This document shows positions 1 to 10,900 of a stretch of DNA of 64,000 nt, in pieces. The DNA is from Acanthacorydalis orientalis. Taxonomy: Eukaryota > Arthropoda > Insecta > Megaloptera > Corydalidae. A program made the position numbers and the translations under genes. The notes under the pieces are model-generated. The model was not told the origin of the DNA. It searched no databases and saw only the letters and a list, made by a program, of their open reading frames with translations. Within the stretch, counting starts at the first letter, position 1. Every line of letters begins with the position of its first letter. The DNA is taken from positions 6,938,501-7,002,500 of the forward strand of contig CM068318.1 of NCBI GenBank assembly GCA_034766995.1, written 5' to 3'.

Positions 1-199
1 TTTCCAAAATTATTAATTATAAGTTTTTCCATTACCCTATCGACAGAAAAAAAATTGTAATTAGAAATGTTCAATGATTGAAAGTTGGCCAAATTTTAAT
101 TTTGGTTTATGCGCATTTCAAAGACGATGGCTTCATCTTCAGTGCTCTAACAGACAGAAAAATCAATAAACAATTATTTTTAAAAAACCATCAATCAGT

Positions 200-372
200 C
201 AGATTTTTTATATTGTTTCTAGCATTCTGAGAATGATTTCCATCAAAATTAGCATCAGTAACAATCAAAAGTGATTAATAATCGATTATTGAACGTTTTT
301 GATAAGAAAAACACTTGGTTGTTTACAGGAGAAGTGAAAAATTCATTTATGAAAATAAATTTAGTCAATATA
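200..372 (+). repeat. Foldback-family (B) arm, degenerate
   Basis: The stretch has the family B order of motifs: a CAATCAAAA-like stretch, TTAATAATCGATTATTGAAC, TTTTTGATAAGAAAAAC, then AGTGAAAAATTCATTTATGAA. The same string of motifs recurs near 3.3, 22.3-22.7, 26.4, 30.9, 35.7, 43.1, 52.6, 57.4 and 57.9 kb. It is clearly diverged and non-coding. Confidence 0.6.
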
Positions 373-696
373 CAAGGTCTATAATGTAATAAATATGGAT
401 ATATGACAGGTTGGTTTTTAATCGAATTTAAGATTTTCTTATTCAATTTATTTCATTTATTTTTATCTACTTATTTCTAATATTTTTAAAATTTTTGATA
501 TGATTCAACCATTGTCTTTCAAATCTTAATCTAAATAGAGTACTTCTTGTTCCCAATGTATTATAAACGAGGATATAATTTTACATAATATATCTGTAAT
601 TATTAAAAATAGTCCAAAAACAAAGCGTTGAAACCAAATTAAGTGGCATTTATACTGATATTTTTATCATTCAAAGAAATTTTGGGCAATGTTTAT

Positions 697-703
697 ACAT
701 ACA

Positions 704-738
<35 letters not shown>
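697..738. repeat. (TA)n microsatellite, interrupted
   Basis: TACATACATATATGTA leads into about 28 bp of pure TA alternation. Confidence 0.9.
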
Positions 739-742
<4 letters not shown>

Positions 743-834
743 ATGTAAATTCAAACATATGAATATGAACAAATATGTACATGAATGAACCGTACGAAAT
801 TATGTCCGCAAATGAATTTTCATTTGCTTGATTT

Positions 835-1200
835 TAATTCTGACCACAGCAATAAACTAACCGCCGGCGAGAAAGTGACCTAGAAATGCCATAAAGTTGT
901 TATTGCTAAAGTTTCAAATTGGACATTGTGTAAAGTAGTTGTCAGGGTGTTGAGAATTGTTCCATTCGAGACGGAAAGCCACACATCGAGCCAGTTAAGC
1001 CCGAACTATTTCTCACCGCGGATCAACGAGACGAAGGCGCACTAACTCAGACGAGATCCTGTCGTCCGACACCGCACAGCCCGGCCAACGAACGAGCACA
1101 TCAAGTACAATATACAGTGTAATACATGGAATACAGAAGTAACCGACTCGAAGCTTAATTAATTTTAACTAATCTCCACACCGTTTCGCTCATACGAACC
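835..1200. promoter_or_regulatory. CpG-dense GC-richer island; possible promoter, 5' UTR or exon
   Basis: Composition rises sharply from the A/T-rich flanks, with many intact CpGs (CGAGACGG, ACCGCGG, GTCGTCCGAC, AACGAACG). One forward frame is open without an ATG from about 936 to a TAA at 1120-1122, so an exon reached by splicing is possible. I do not recognise the peptide. No clear TATA or initiator pair was found. Role inferred from composition only. Confidence 0.35.
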
Positions 1201-1322
1201 TTCAAAAATCTCAGATGTTATCTGAAGATAAAATATGAAGTCTTTACTTGTGACTAGGTTTTGCAGGTGTTCTTACGACAGTGACATTATTGACGTTTAA
1301 TTGAGAGAATTAATATACATTA

Positions 1323-1325
<3 letters not shown>

Positions 1326-1367
<42 letters not shown>

Positions 1368-1522
1368 AAGAGAGATTCAATTTAAGCTTCCACATGAAAG
1401 TATTAAAAAAATCGCAAAAATTAAAAATAACATTTGCAAATTTTTTTAATATTTTCCTGTGGAAGCCTAAATTGAATTAATCTTTCTATTTCTCTCTCTC
1501 TCTCTTTATATATATATATATA
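1326..1522. repeat. Long hairpin (inverted-repeat element) with (TA)n(GA)n arms
   Basis: The left arm reads (TA)n, (GA)n, TTCAATTTAAGCTTCCACA, TGAAAGTATTAAAAAAAT. The right arm from about 1441 reads ATTTTTTTAATATTTTCCTG, TGGAAGCCTAAATTGAATTA, then (CT)n(TA)n, its reverse complement with a few mismatches. The arms are roughly 85-90 bp around a short A/T-rich loop near 1416-1440. It resembles a MITE or foldback unit. The microsatellites are part of the arms, not separate repeats. No second copy of the unique part was seen here. Confidence 0.85.
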
Positions 1523-2690
1523 ATTTCTTCAGAAAAAAGTAATAAAATTCAACAATTTTTCTATTCAAAGACATTACATTCATTACTCTGAAATATAATT
1601 AATCGCTTTCCAATGTTTTAAATACTCTGTTTATAAAATATTTCGTACATAAAAAGTACTTTTTTAAATAAATAATTATGAAATATCTTTACTTCTACGT
1701 AACAGACATATTCAAAAACTAATTAATATAAACCAAATACCCTGCATAAAAAGATCTCTATCAAATAAACAACTAAAAATTCTGAAAATAAATATCAACA
1801 TTGAAAAGCATGTAAACCGTATAAAAATTGAATACTTTTCTTGAATGTGATCTTTTTATAATTTTAAATTGTAAAGTTAACATTTATTTCTCAAAAATAT
1901 GAATAATAATGTTATATTTTTAAGAAATTTAATTTGTATACGAAATTAAACTTCTCCGAAATGATCATTCTTGTTGAAACCAATACAATATTGTATAATC
2001 TTAAATACAAGTTTTCAGTATTAGGTTATTTAATATTGCTTGTATATTTCTATTGTTATACTTTTCAGAATAAATGCGGAACTTTATTGAAAACTTTTAA
2101 TAATATCGAAATGTTTGCATTAAAATATACGGTTGAAAATATTGGTCGAATTGAAGATTAGTTTGGTAAATATTTATTGTTTGAATTTTGAATATATTTT
2201 TTAATATTCGTGTACAATACGGATTAATATTTTATTTATAAAGTGACTACAATAAAAATAAAACACGATTTAAAATTTTATATGATTATAAATTAACACA
2301 ACACGGATTTGAATTCTGATTAATTAATATTTATAAATAGAAAATATTAATATACCTGAATTAAAATTCAAATATGACGATTTTGATTGTGTGCCACTTT
2401 ATATGGATATTTTATTAGATATTTATTTATGAGTAATAATTTAAACAATGATGTAATCAAATTCGTCTTTTATGTTTCGTTGAATGTTTATTATTATGCT
2501 AAAATTTATTAAGTGTAGGAAAACAATACATTTAAAGGATATATTCTCGCCGAACGAGGATTCTTTGAAGGAAGCTCTATTTACTAAAATACAATATTAA
2601 AATATGTATTTCATTTAAATTTCTCTTATTTTTTAATTTAATTTTCTGTTTAAATTGAATATAAATTTATTATTATTATTTTCAAACATA
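1523..2690. other. A/T-rich stretch, nothing recognisable
   Basis: No repeat family, island or credible ORF. The 75-codon ORF at 1934-2161 matches the base composition of its flanks and has no supporting features. Confidence 0.6.
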
Positions 2691-2761
2691 ATATATGAAA
2701 GAGTAATAATATGGTATCTTTCTATAACTAAAACGGTCCGCCGATATGTGTGTGTGTTTTA

Positions 2762-3095
2762 TTCTTTCTTTGATTGGTTGATATCTGGTACGTGATCTCA
2801 GTTTTGATTGGTTGATATCAGTCACATGATCATTGTTCTTTTTTACTGTGTACAACGAAAGAGGGTATTCGATTTCAGGGTAAAACTGATAAGAAATGTA
2901 TTCGAAATTTTGCATTCACTGAAGTTTTAGAGTAAAAAATTAATACAATTTCTAACATTGTCATTTGTTATGTTAATTTTTATAAACTTTTCTAATAAAA
3001 AAATTATAAGTTACATTTTATATAGATTATTTTTGAGTATAATTTGTTAATTTCTATTTATTGAAAGCAAGCATTAACGAGTGAGGGGTAAATTC
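2762..3095 (+). repeat. Family A interspersed repeat, copy 1
   Basis: This copy has two tandem copies of TTTGATTGGTTGATATC (about 2769 and 2803), then CAGTCACATGATCA, TGTACAACGAAAGAGGG, GATTTCAG..TAAAACTG, GCATTCACTGAAGTTTTAGA, TTTGTTATGTTAATTTTTAT and GAGTGAGGGG near its end. The same ordered blocks occur at 10.6 and 30.4 kb and in part at 20.4 kb, all on the plus strand. ATTGG (inverse CCAAT) next to CAC(A/G)TG is promoter-like, so an LTR or other promoter-bearing repeat is possible. No terminal structure could be defined. Confidence 0.7.
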
Positions 3096-3279
3096 CTTTA
3101 GTATTCTATAAAAAATATTGAAATTTATTCATTTTTTTATATATTTTCATACCATTTTAAATACAAATTTAAATAGTATTTTTTAACTTTCACAGCTAAA
3201 TTTTTCATTTTCTCTGAAATCAATAAATAAAATGATAAAAATATTGGACGTTTTGGTGGAGATAGAAATATTCTTCCCT

Positions 3280-3470
3280 ATACATTAGCGCTTTAAAGAT
3301 AATGGTTTTGCTATAGAAATGCATATAAGCCCCAATCAAAATTATCAATAGTGAGTTACTGAACATTTTTAATCACAATTTTTTTATGTTTTATGGAAAA
3401 AAGAAAAACATAGATTGTACTTGTGAAAAGGTCGAGTGAAGAAATCGATTACATTAAAATATACTATGAC
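3280..3470 (+). repeat. Foldback-family (B) arm, degenerate
   Basis: GCTTTAAAGATAATGG is followed by GAAATGCATATAA, CAATCAAAATTATCAATAG and ACTGAACATTTTTAATCA. This is the extended right-arm order also seen at 30.84-30.98 kb. Confidence 0.55.
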
Positions 3471-3843
3471 CAATCGAAAGATGAAGATTCGAAAAGAAGA
3501 TTACTTTTAATTTTGATTTCTAGATAGAGTTTTAAAGATAATATTACATGTATTTCTACTAGTATATAAAACAATCAAATTCGATTTTAAAACAAAGCAC
3601 ATTTTAAAGTTAATGGATTTTTAAATGAAGTACAATCTGTAAAAATATAAATCAAACGTGTCAAGAACACCAAGCCTGCATTTTTACAAAATTGATTACT
3701 ACCCTGTTATAAACTGTTATACTAGCATTTTCCTCCGACATACTTAATCCACACTATAAAATAAATAAAACATAATAAAACAAACCACAGTAAAAATAAT
3801 TCCCGATAAAGACAAATAATAAATTCGTGATTTTTATAAGACT

Positions 3844-4182
3844 ATGCGGCGCATAAACGAAACATCAAGTGGCAGTAAAACACTGATGGCGAAGAAACGA
3901 ATTTCACCATTTAATGCTTTATTTGTACAGTTTATAGTGTCGATATATAAAAAAGTGCTTCAAACTGTTTATATTTTAGTATCGTTCGTAGAGCATTTTA
4001 GCAAAATCGTACAACTGAATATCTGTGCTAAGGGAGAACGGATAAGCCCTAAGACTTCGGCTTACGTGCAGACTACGGATCAAGTGAAATGCGGCAAAAG
4101 ATGGCAAGGCAAGCGTCTTATCTTGCTGGAGAACGATCGAGGTCAAGTAAATACAAGTTTAGGTCTAGCGACGTTCGCGTAA
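3844..4182 (+). other. Candidate coding exon, unrecognised (112 codons)
   Basis: An ATG-initiated frame runs from 3844 to a TAA at 4180-4182. It has a more mixed amino-acid composition than the TA-derived ORFs here, with GC-rich codons in its second half (about residues 58-112: Lys, Arg, Gly, Gln). A hydrophobic stretch lies at about residues 25-50, and a GTAAAT donor-like site occurs at about 4147. I recognise no domain. The (TA)n at 4198 begins 16 bp after the stop. It may be a chance ORF. Confidence 0.15.
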
Positions 4183-4194
4183 AAATTTCATTTA

Positions 4195-4197
<3 letters not shown>

Positions 4198-4225
<28 letters not shown>

Positions 4226-4275
4226 ACAGATAAAATCAAACATCTCTGTATATACATACATACATATATATATAT
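4198..4275. repeat. (TA)n plus (TACA)n microsatellite cluster
   Basis: About 27 bp of TA is followed, after a 25-bp gap, by TACATACATACATATATATAT. Confidence 0.85.
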
Positions 4276-4830
4276 GATTAACAATATGTAAATTTCCAAT
4301 ATATAAGAAAATGTATATAGAAATTTAAAACGCATAGAAAACCAAACATCTCCCTTTTTATATGAAGATAAACGTTTATCTTTGTACGAAAAATGTTATA
4401 AAATGCTAAGAAAATATTTGATTGAGAAAGATACGTTGCATATGCAGAACCTGTATTTTTCTTCTGAAAATAACTCGTTTTTTTTAAGATTGAAAAAAGT
4501 TTAACTAATAATGATATAACAGATTCCATACTTTATTGAAACTTGTGACTTTTTACATAAAGTAATATTTACAAATATCTGATAGGAATAATTTAATTTT
4601 TATACTAGAAATATCTATTTAAATATTTAGAATTTCAATTCAAGTTAAACCATTGGCAATGATAAAAATTTCATTTGTAGTTTGAAATAGTTTGAAAGAA
4701 AAAATTCATATTAGAGCTTTTAATGAAAAGTTAAATAGTTTTAATGTTGTTTTAACGATATTTAATGTTTATAATAATATAATATTATTATTTTTCATTT
4801 ACATTTCTATTAATATATGTATATATATAT

Positions 4831-4875
<45 letters not shown>

Positions 4876-5360
4876 TAAAACTATATGTACCATTCTTTAC
4901 AATAGAATCACACAGGTCTATTTCCTGCTGTTGACCTTTTGTAAATGTAAGTACATAAATATCTCACTATCATCTTATCGGTAAGAGCAATGTCTTCTAT
5001 TTGCTCTGAATACTCAAACAGAGCTTCTACATAAGAAATAGCAATTAAAACCCAAGACAATCTGACCTTACATAGTCAATATTTTATAACACGTGCCAAA
5101 GTGATAAGAAAGGTAACAAAAATGAGATATGTAAGTAAATTGATAGAACGTACATTAAAAAAAATACAAAAACATTGTTTTCTCAATAAAACTTATAATT
5201 TTCAAATATATTTATAAAAAATATTGTTTTTCCTCGAAATGTGTTTTTGAATATTTTGAAAATCACAAAAAAACATTCGCGTTAAAAGTAATTAACAAGA
5301 ATAGGTTAATTTTCTTTTTTTTAAAAAAAAATGCACGTTTCGTTCAGAAAATGGAAAGCA
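4276..5360. other. A/T-rich stretch with one TA tract
   Basis: No gene recognised. The ORFs at 4278-4529 (minus) and 4692-4934 (plus) are low-complexity; the latter runs through the 4812-4872 TA tract. Confidence 0.6.
4812..4872. repeat. (TA)n microsatellite, interrupted by TACATACA
   Basis: TA alternation of about 60 bp with one TACATACAT interruption near 4832. Confidence 0.9.
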
Positions 5361-5555
5361 TTAGGTGCAAAAATTAATTCTGTGCCTATAAATCGAATCA
5401 ATCAATCATATATATATATATATATAATTTTTTATAAACTTAATATAATAAGTGTTAAAATTAGTCTCTCTTTTAAATCGAATCAATCGTAACTCTGTTC
5501 TTAATTAAAAAAAATTCTCGTTTTAGGATTTTAAAATACCAATGTTAATAGTTAA
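5361..5555 (+). mobile_element. Mariner-family 5' end relic, split by a TA-containing insertion
   Basis: It begins with TTAGGTGCAAAAATTAATTC and TGTGCCT, the TIR and subterminal sequence shared with 37180 and 25439. It is interrupted, then resumes AATCGTAACTCTGTTC and GTTTTAGGATTTTAAAATACC. The break is bounded by a 14-bp direct repeat AAATCGAATCAATC (5390-5403 and 5475-5488) enclosing a TA tract. Nothing of the transposase remains. Confidence 0.7.
5407..5427. repeat. (TA)n microsatellite inside the mariner relic
   Basis: About 20 bp of TA alternation, within the segment flanked by the 14-bp direct repeat. Confidence 0.85.
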
Positions 5556-5808
5556 AAAGACTATTTCAAAACTAATTCAAACAAAAAAATAATCACTATA
5601 AAAAAACAAATAAGAATGATATACGTTATAATATGTATATACATACAAAAAAAATAATACACTGTAGAAAAATTATAAAATTAATGATAAAAATCATAAT
5701 ATAAACCTATGAATAAGAAAATATAATATAATAAATAATATAAATTTCTCTGTATGAAAACATAAAAAAAAAATGCTAAATATATTTACAAATACGGTAT
5801 TTAAGGTA

Positions 5809-5828
5809 CATATATATATACATGAATA

Positions 5829-5874
<46 letters not shown>
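5809..5874. repeat. (TA)n microsatellite, interrupted
   Basis: A short TA tract, CATGAATATAAT, then about 42 bp of TA. Confidence 0.9.
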
Positions 5875-5879
<5 letters not shown>

Positions 5880-6009
5880 CATCCTAAAGTTCTTGAAAAT
5901 ATCAAATAAATAAGATTAAGGTTTATTAATTTTAAAATGTTATCCTTGAACAAATATTGAAAAGTCTGAAACAAATCTCCATCTATCTTATTTGATTTAA
6001 TTATGTGTT

Positions 6010-6013
<4 letters not shown>

Positions 6014-6049
<36 letters not shown>

Positions 6050-6050
6050 C
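6014..6050. repeat. (TG)(TA)n microsatellite
   Basis: TGTGTTTATGTG leads into about 30 bp of TA. Confidence 0.85.
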
Positions 6051-6324
6051 CAACATATAATTTTGTTTTAAGAGGAAAAGATTAGTCTTTATTAACTTTA
6101 CTTTAAACGAGATATTAAAGAGATTTATCGTTTATATAATACGTTCAACTCTTTATGGCTCACTACAACTTCAGAGCCATATTTCATATATCTTTATATT
6201 TCTATACTATCTATTGCAACGTTTCCGCGGACCGTAATATTTTTAAAGTAATAGTATAGAAACTCAAGAACTGTTCTTTCTTTAGTAAGTTGTACCGTTC
6301 TGTTTCAAAACTGATGTATGAGAA

Positions 6325-6347
6325 ATATATATATATATATATATATA
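6325..6347. repeat. (TA)n microsatellite
   Basis: About 22 bp of TA. Confidence 0.85.
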
Positions 6348-6548
6348 GATCAACATCTTTTCTGATATGAAAAAATAAAATTCTAAATCCAGAGATTTAG
6401 TTTCAAAACACCGTGGATAATAATTTATTTTTATTCCTTTTTAGAAACGGTCGTAACTGAAAGACTGGTTTATGTTGTTGATCGATATGTCATAAGCGTA
6501 CATTTTTCTTTGTAAAATATGTTACAATTTATTAAAATTATTATTTTA

Positions 6549-6550
<2 letters not shown>

Positions 6551-6580
<30 letters not shown>
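6551..6580. repeat. (TA)n microsatellite
   Basis: About 29 bp of TA. Confidence 0.9.
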
Positions 6581-6639
6581 TCTGAATAGATTGAGCCAGA
6601 TGATTAAAAATTGCTAATCGACATAACTTCTCACCTTTA

Positions 6640-7130
6640 TGAAAAATCAACGTAGATCCCGTTTAGTAAATAACCGCGCACGGGACTAAAATAAGCCGAT
6701 TACGTCGGTAAACATCGTTTTACCTCAAATGGAAAGAAAATATTGGCACACGGTGGCAGAATTTAACACCTATCTCGTTCAACCTGTCCCGACGATATAT
6801 TTTTAGGATCGTCTACGTTGAAGATCATTGAGATCCACACGCACGATTATTAAATATAAGAGAGGCTTCCGAAACAGGATATCTGAGAGATACGAGATCT
6901 GAACGAGTGTCGCTAAATGTATCTGTTTACTTTTTGGAAATTGCGATAGTGGAGCAACGTGCAGATTGGACGTACTTGTTGTTTCTTATTTTAAAGTTTC
7001 TTTTTTTATCTTACACCGACGGTTTATCTTTCGGGATTATGTGTGTTCGTATCGCACATGCAGTGCAGGTCGTTTGGACGTAGTGTGATTAAGGATATCA
7101 GTGTAATCAGCACACGAAACTCCGTTTAAA
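6640..7130. promoter_or_regulatory. GC-richer, CpG-containing island; candidate regulatory region
   Basis: A long run of mixed sequence with many CpGs (CCGCGCACGGG, TTACGTCGG, CCTGTCCCGACG, CGTTTGGACGTAG). TATAAG at 6855-6860 lies in it, but no initiator follows at the usual distance. No ORF of note in either strand. Candidate enhancer or promoter by composition only. Confidence 0.3.
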
Positions 7131-7317
7131 CGATACATTTTTTTAGGAACGGAATTACATTTTTATTAGCCTATTTACGAAACCTGCTTTTTTAATGTTT
7201 AAATAATCAGTTTTGTACTTTGTCCTTAAATCTCTAATTTATTTTACATCACAGAGACGATAAACGAAATGTTTAGTGTGAGATCTAAAGTACCATGAGT
7301 TCCATAATATAACACCT

Positions 7318-7359
7318 TATATATCTATCTATCTATATACATATATATATATATATATA
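7318..7359. repeat. (TATC)n/(TA)n microsatellite
   Basis: ATATCTATCTATCTATATAC is followed by about 20 bp of TA. Confidence 0.85.
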
Positions 7360-9660
7360 GTAAATTCAAATATATGAATGAGTGTAATCATTGTAATTTC
7401 ATAATTTTTGTAATTTAATTTCATAATTTCTCAATTTTTGATTAATAAATAATTATTTTAATTAATAGCAGTATTTCAATAAATTAATAAATTTTAATTA
7501 ATAACTTGAAAAGTCTTCTAGAGTATATAAACTATACAATTGGATATTTATAAATAAAAAAAATTATAATAACGGATTGAATTTTCAAAGTGTATGAAAA
7601 ATATGAAATATTAAATTCTTTAAGGATTTTTCTAATTCTTTTAATTTAGAGATAAATATGTTATTAGTGAAATAGTTTTTGATATAAAGGATTTACCTTT
7701 TATAAATTTCATAGATGAGATGATTAATTTTACTCGCTTCCATACATCAACTATTCAAAAAATAATATTTTCTCGTATAATATATTAACTTATCTTCAAA
7801 CTTCAAAGAAGTTGGTATACTAATTTAAATAGAATATTTAATGAATTTTCATATAATTTCTTATTTATATAAACCAATATTCTAATTATTAATTCAAGTT
7901 CTACTATTTTCTATCTAACAAAACATTTTTTTTATCAATTCATAGCATATACACTGTATTATGTTAAGATTTCTATCCTTTTTTAAACAGTACAAAGAAA
8001 TTTTGTACCGTTAGATACGAATTCATATAATAATAATCGAACTTTATATTTTTCTCAATTTTTCAATCAACATTTTATGAATGTTTCGAAAAGTCTCCTC
8101 TTTTATTAAATATAAAATTGTATAATAATTTGTAAATGTATAAATTTATACTAAACCTTTTATCTTTTTATAAATATATATAAATAAATTTCAAATTCTT
8201 TCACAAAAACGAAATGTATGAATGAAAATATCAATAAAAAATTAATAATCAATCATCTGTAATTTAAAAATGTGAAAGTAAAAAAGTTTTCAAATTGAAA
8301 TAACTTACTTTTCAATTTCTTTTACAGGAAATGAAAAAAAAACGGAAAGTCTGAAAGTAATACACAAAAAACAAAAAGACTGTAAAATCGGTACACAGCA
8401 TCCCTATTGTAACAATTATATTCTGTTTTAAAGATATCACGAGTGTTAATTAAAGTGAGTGAATTCGGTAGACACAAATGTCTTTAATCTGAGGAAACAC
8501 CTTTAATTTGTGAATGGAAAGGTATTGATTAAACAAATATAATTAAAAGTATGTAACAATTTCTTAACACATTCAAAACTAATAAAAAAAGCATAAAAAA
8601 TATTGAAATTTATAAAAACATTCATAATTTATTCAGATGAAACACATTTAAAAACCAATTTGTTCTGATTTGATTAACTAAATCCCTTAATCACATTACA
8701 TAAAACTGCACAGAATGCTCGATTCGAGTATTTAAAACGTAATATAAAAATCAACCAATTAGAGTACTTATTAAAATTCATGAAATAATGATGAAGTTGA
8801 ATGGAGGATCTACGTTTATATTTCTGTAAATTAACTGAAACATATTTCGTTATTTTTAGATAATAAACAATTGGTTTCATTTATATATACATACGTACAC
8901 ACCCACAGATATATATATATATAGAAAATGCAAAAGCATCTATATTGATTTAATTACTTTTCTAAAGTACAAAACACGTTTAATGTTTTTCATACGAATT
9001 ATTCTATGAATAAAATATTCTTTCATAAATTTTGTATATGAAATATCATGAGAAAAAAATAATGAAATAAAGAAGAGAAAATTTATCTTACATTAAAAAA
9101 TAAATATCTTAAAAGAATAATAAATTATAGCAAAGAAAACAATTTAATCTAAATCTAACTAATTTTATGATTCATTTTATAAAAAAATAGCTTCAGGTTA
9201 AATTGTATCCTCTACAGCACTATCATAAATACATCCATGGTTAAAAATATGTGTATTTTATTCCATGTGTGATATAGATATTTATATTTTAATATTAAAT
9301 CATTTATTTATTTATAAACAATGTTTAGATTTTCTTATTGATTTTCCAAATGGTTCTGCAGATAAAAAAACTTATAATTATTCATATATTATATTTCATT
9401 AACTATTCAATCATTATATTCTTTATAACCATATTCACATAAATATAGAAATAATTAAAAACCTCTGTTAGAACAGAAGCGTTTTTATTAGCTTAACAAG
9501 ATAGAAAATCTAAACTGTTTTTTTATACTCTGCATGTTTTACAAAATTAAAATACAACAAAGATCATTTAATTTCAGAAATTAATATTTTTTTTCAAATA
9601 TTATATATATAGTGTAAATAAAATCGGCAAGATAAGAACAGAACACTAAAAAATAAGAAT
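7360..9660. other. A/T-rich stretch, nothing recognisable
   Basis: A long featureless stretch of poly-A/T-like sequence. The 68-codon minus ORF at 8674-8880 has no distinguishing composition. A short TA tract sits at 8908-8923. Confidence 0.6.
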
Positions 9661-9689
9661 GAAACGGTTTTGTTTACTTGAACATTTTA

Positions 9690-10340
9690 TTTTTCTCTCA
9701 TACATCACCGCTCAAATAACTTTTCTCGGTTTGCATTCGAAATTGAGCGCTACTGTGCAAACTCGATTATTTATTTTAACTGTTTTTAGTTCCATCCCTC
9801 ATCTACATCCTCGATATTAAAAAAAAGGAAATCATCTCATCTAAACTCTTCAATTATTATTCCGCGAAGAATCACAGTCGGTTCAGATGAAAGCGACGGG
9901 GATAATAACTTTTGCATTAAAATATTAAAGTCAACACGGCTCCTTCCGATAACATTCGAACTCATTCGAGTGTGTATACAAAGATAACAAAATTATCGAC
10001 GCTGTCTGCTTGCAGATTCGAAATAAAGTCGTTGTGACTGACGTAAACAATATTAATCCGAGATAATTAAGCAGTAATGTTCGCTACAAACTTGTTGACT
10101 TTACCACACACCTCCAACTATGATGTGATTTGTCTGCGATGGCGCATGAAAGGTCCCTAATAGCTGGATGCGGTTGTGCACTATCAACACTGCGTCACTG
10201 CACCCTCACTGTATGGACATTAGCAATGCTGATAACATTATGTTTTATTGGTTGCATTTTGCGCATAAATTATCATCAATCACAAGAACTGTTTCATGGA
10301 GCGCAAACATATCTCGCGGAATGTAGAAAAATTCCAAAAA
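9690..10340. promoter_or_regulatory. GC-richer island enclosing a short membrane-like ORF
   Basis: CpG and GC content rise (AAGCGACGGGG, TCGACGCTGTCTG, GACTGACGTAAAC). It encloses the ORF at 10139-10354 and ends just before family A copy 2. Could be a promoter plus first exon. Confidence 0.3.
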
Positions 10341-10354
10341 CAACATTAAAATAA
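10139..10354 (+). other. Candidate small membrane-protein ORF or first coding exon
   Basis: The ATG at 10139 opens 71 codons, ending in TAA at 10352-10354. The first 20 residues are mixed and Cys-containing. Residues about 26-44 form one strongly hydrophobic segment (LTVWTLAMLITLCFIGCIL), followed by a polar tail with His, Gln and Glu. That layout suits a type II signal anchor. A GTAGAA donor-like site at about 10322 would truncate the frame after about 61 residues. Unlike most ORFs here it is not built from TA repeats. No family recognised; a chance ORF remains quite possible. Confidence 0.2.
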
Positions 10355-10568
10355 ATTTACTGAAATTTATCAAAATTAATCCCAAACAATAACTACTGAT
10401 TTATTATAAAAGTCTTTTTTGAATTACAACATTACAGCCTGTTCATCATTATGTTACGGTTGTTTTTTTTCATTCAAAACACGATAATGGTTATAAATTC
10501 CTATCACGTAGATATTGCTCTCCATTATTAAAAACCAGTCTCGTGCACACTTTTTGGAAATTTTATTT

Positions 10569-10900
10569 ATATTCTGATTGGTTTATGGAGGTCGTGTGGT
10601 CTCTGATTAGTTGACATCAGTCACATGTATGTAGTTCTCTCACGATATACAACAAAAGAGGGCATACGATTTCAGTGTAAAACTGTTAGAAATTTATTTA
10701 AAATATTATATTCACTGAAGCTTTAGAGTAAAAAATTTATACATTTTAACATTGTATTTTGTTATGTTAATTTTAATAAAATTTTTCAATAAACATTTTA
10801 CGTTTTACATTTTACTCAGTTTATTTATGCGTATAATTTATTGATTTCTGTTATTTGTTAGTGAAGAATAAGCGTTAGGGAGTGAGGGATGAAGCTCTCC
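10569..10900 (+). repeat. Family A interspersed repeat, copy 2
   Basis: TCTGATTGGTTTA, then TAGTTGACATCAGTCACATG, ACAACAAAAGAGGGCATACG, ATTTCAGTGTAAAACTGTTA, TTCACTGAAGCTTTAGAGTA, TTTTGTTATGTTAATTTTAA, GCGTATAATTTATTGATTTC, TGTTATTTGTTAG and GAGTGAGGGA. It is collinear with copies at 2.8 and 30.4 kb. Between the 10.56 kb start and the 2.8 kb copy, only the first CCAAT-like block differs strongly. Confidence 0.75.

Larger units (their letters stand above)
1..834. other. A/T-rich non-genic stretch with a foldback relic and a TA tract
   Basis: No supportable gene. A 63-codon minus-strand ORF at 255-446 overlaps the foldback relic and has repeat composition. The stretch contains the family B arm at about 200-372 and a TA tract at 697-738. 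Confidence 0.6.

Noticed and set aside
6855..6860. TATA box
   Set aside because: TATAAG is expected by chance in A/T-rich DNA and no initiator lies about 30 bp downstream.
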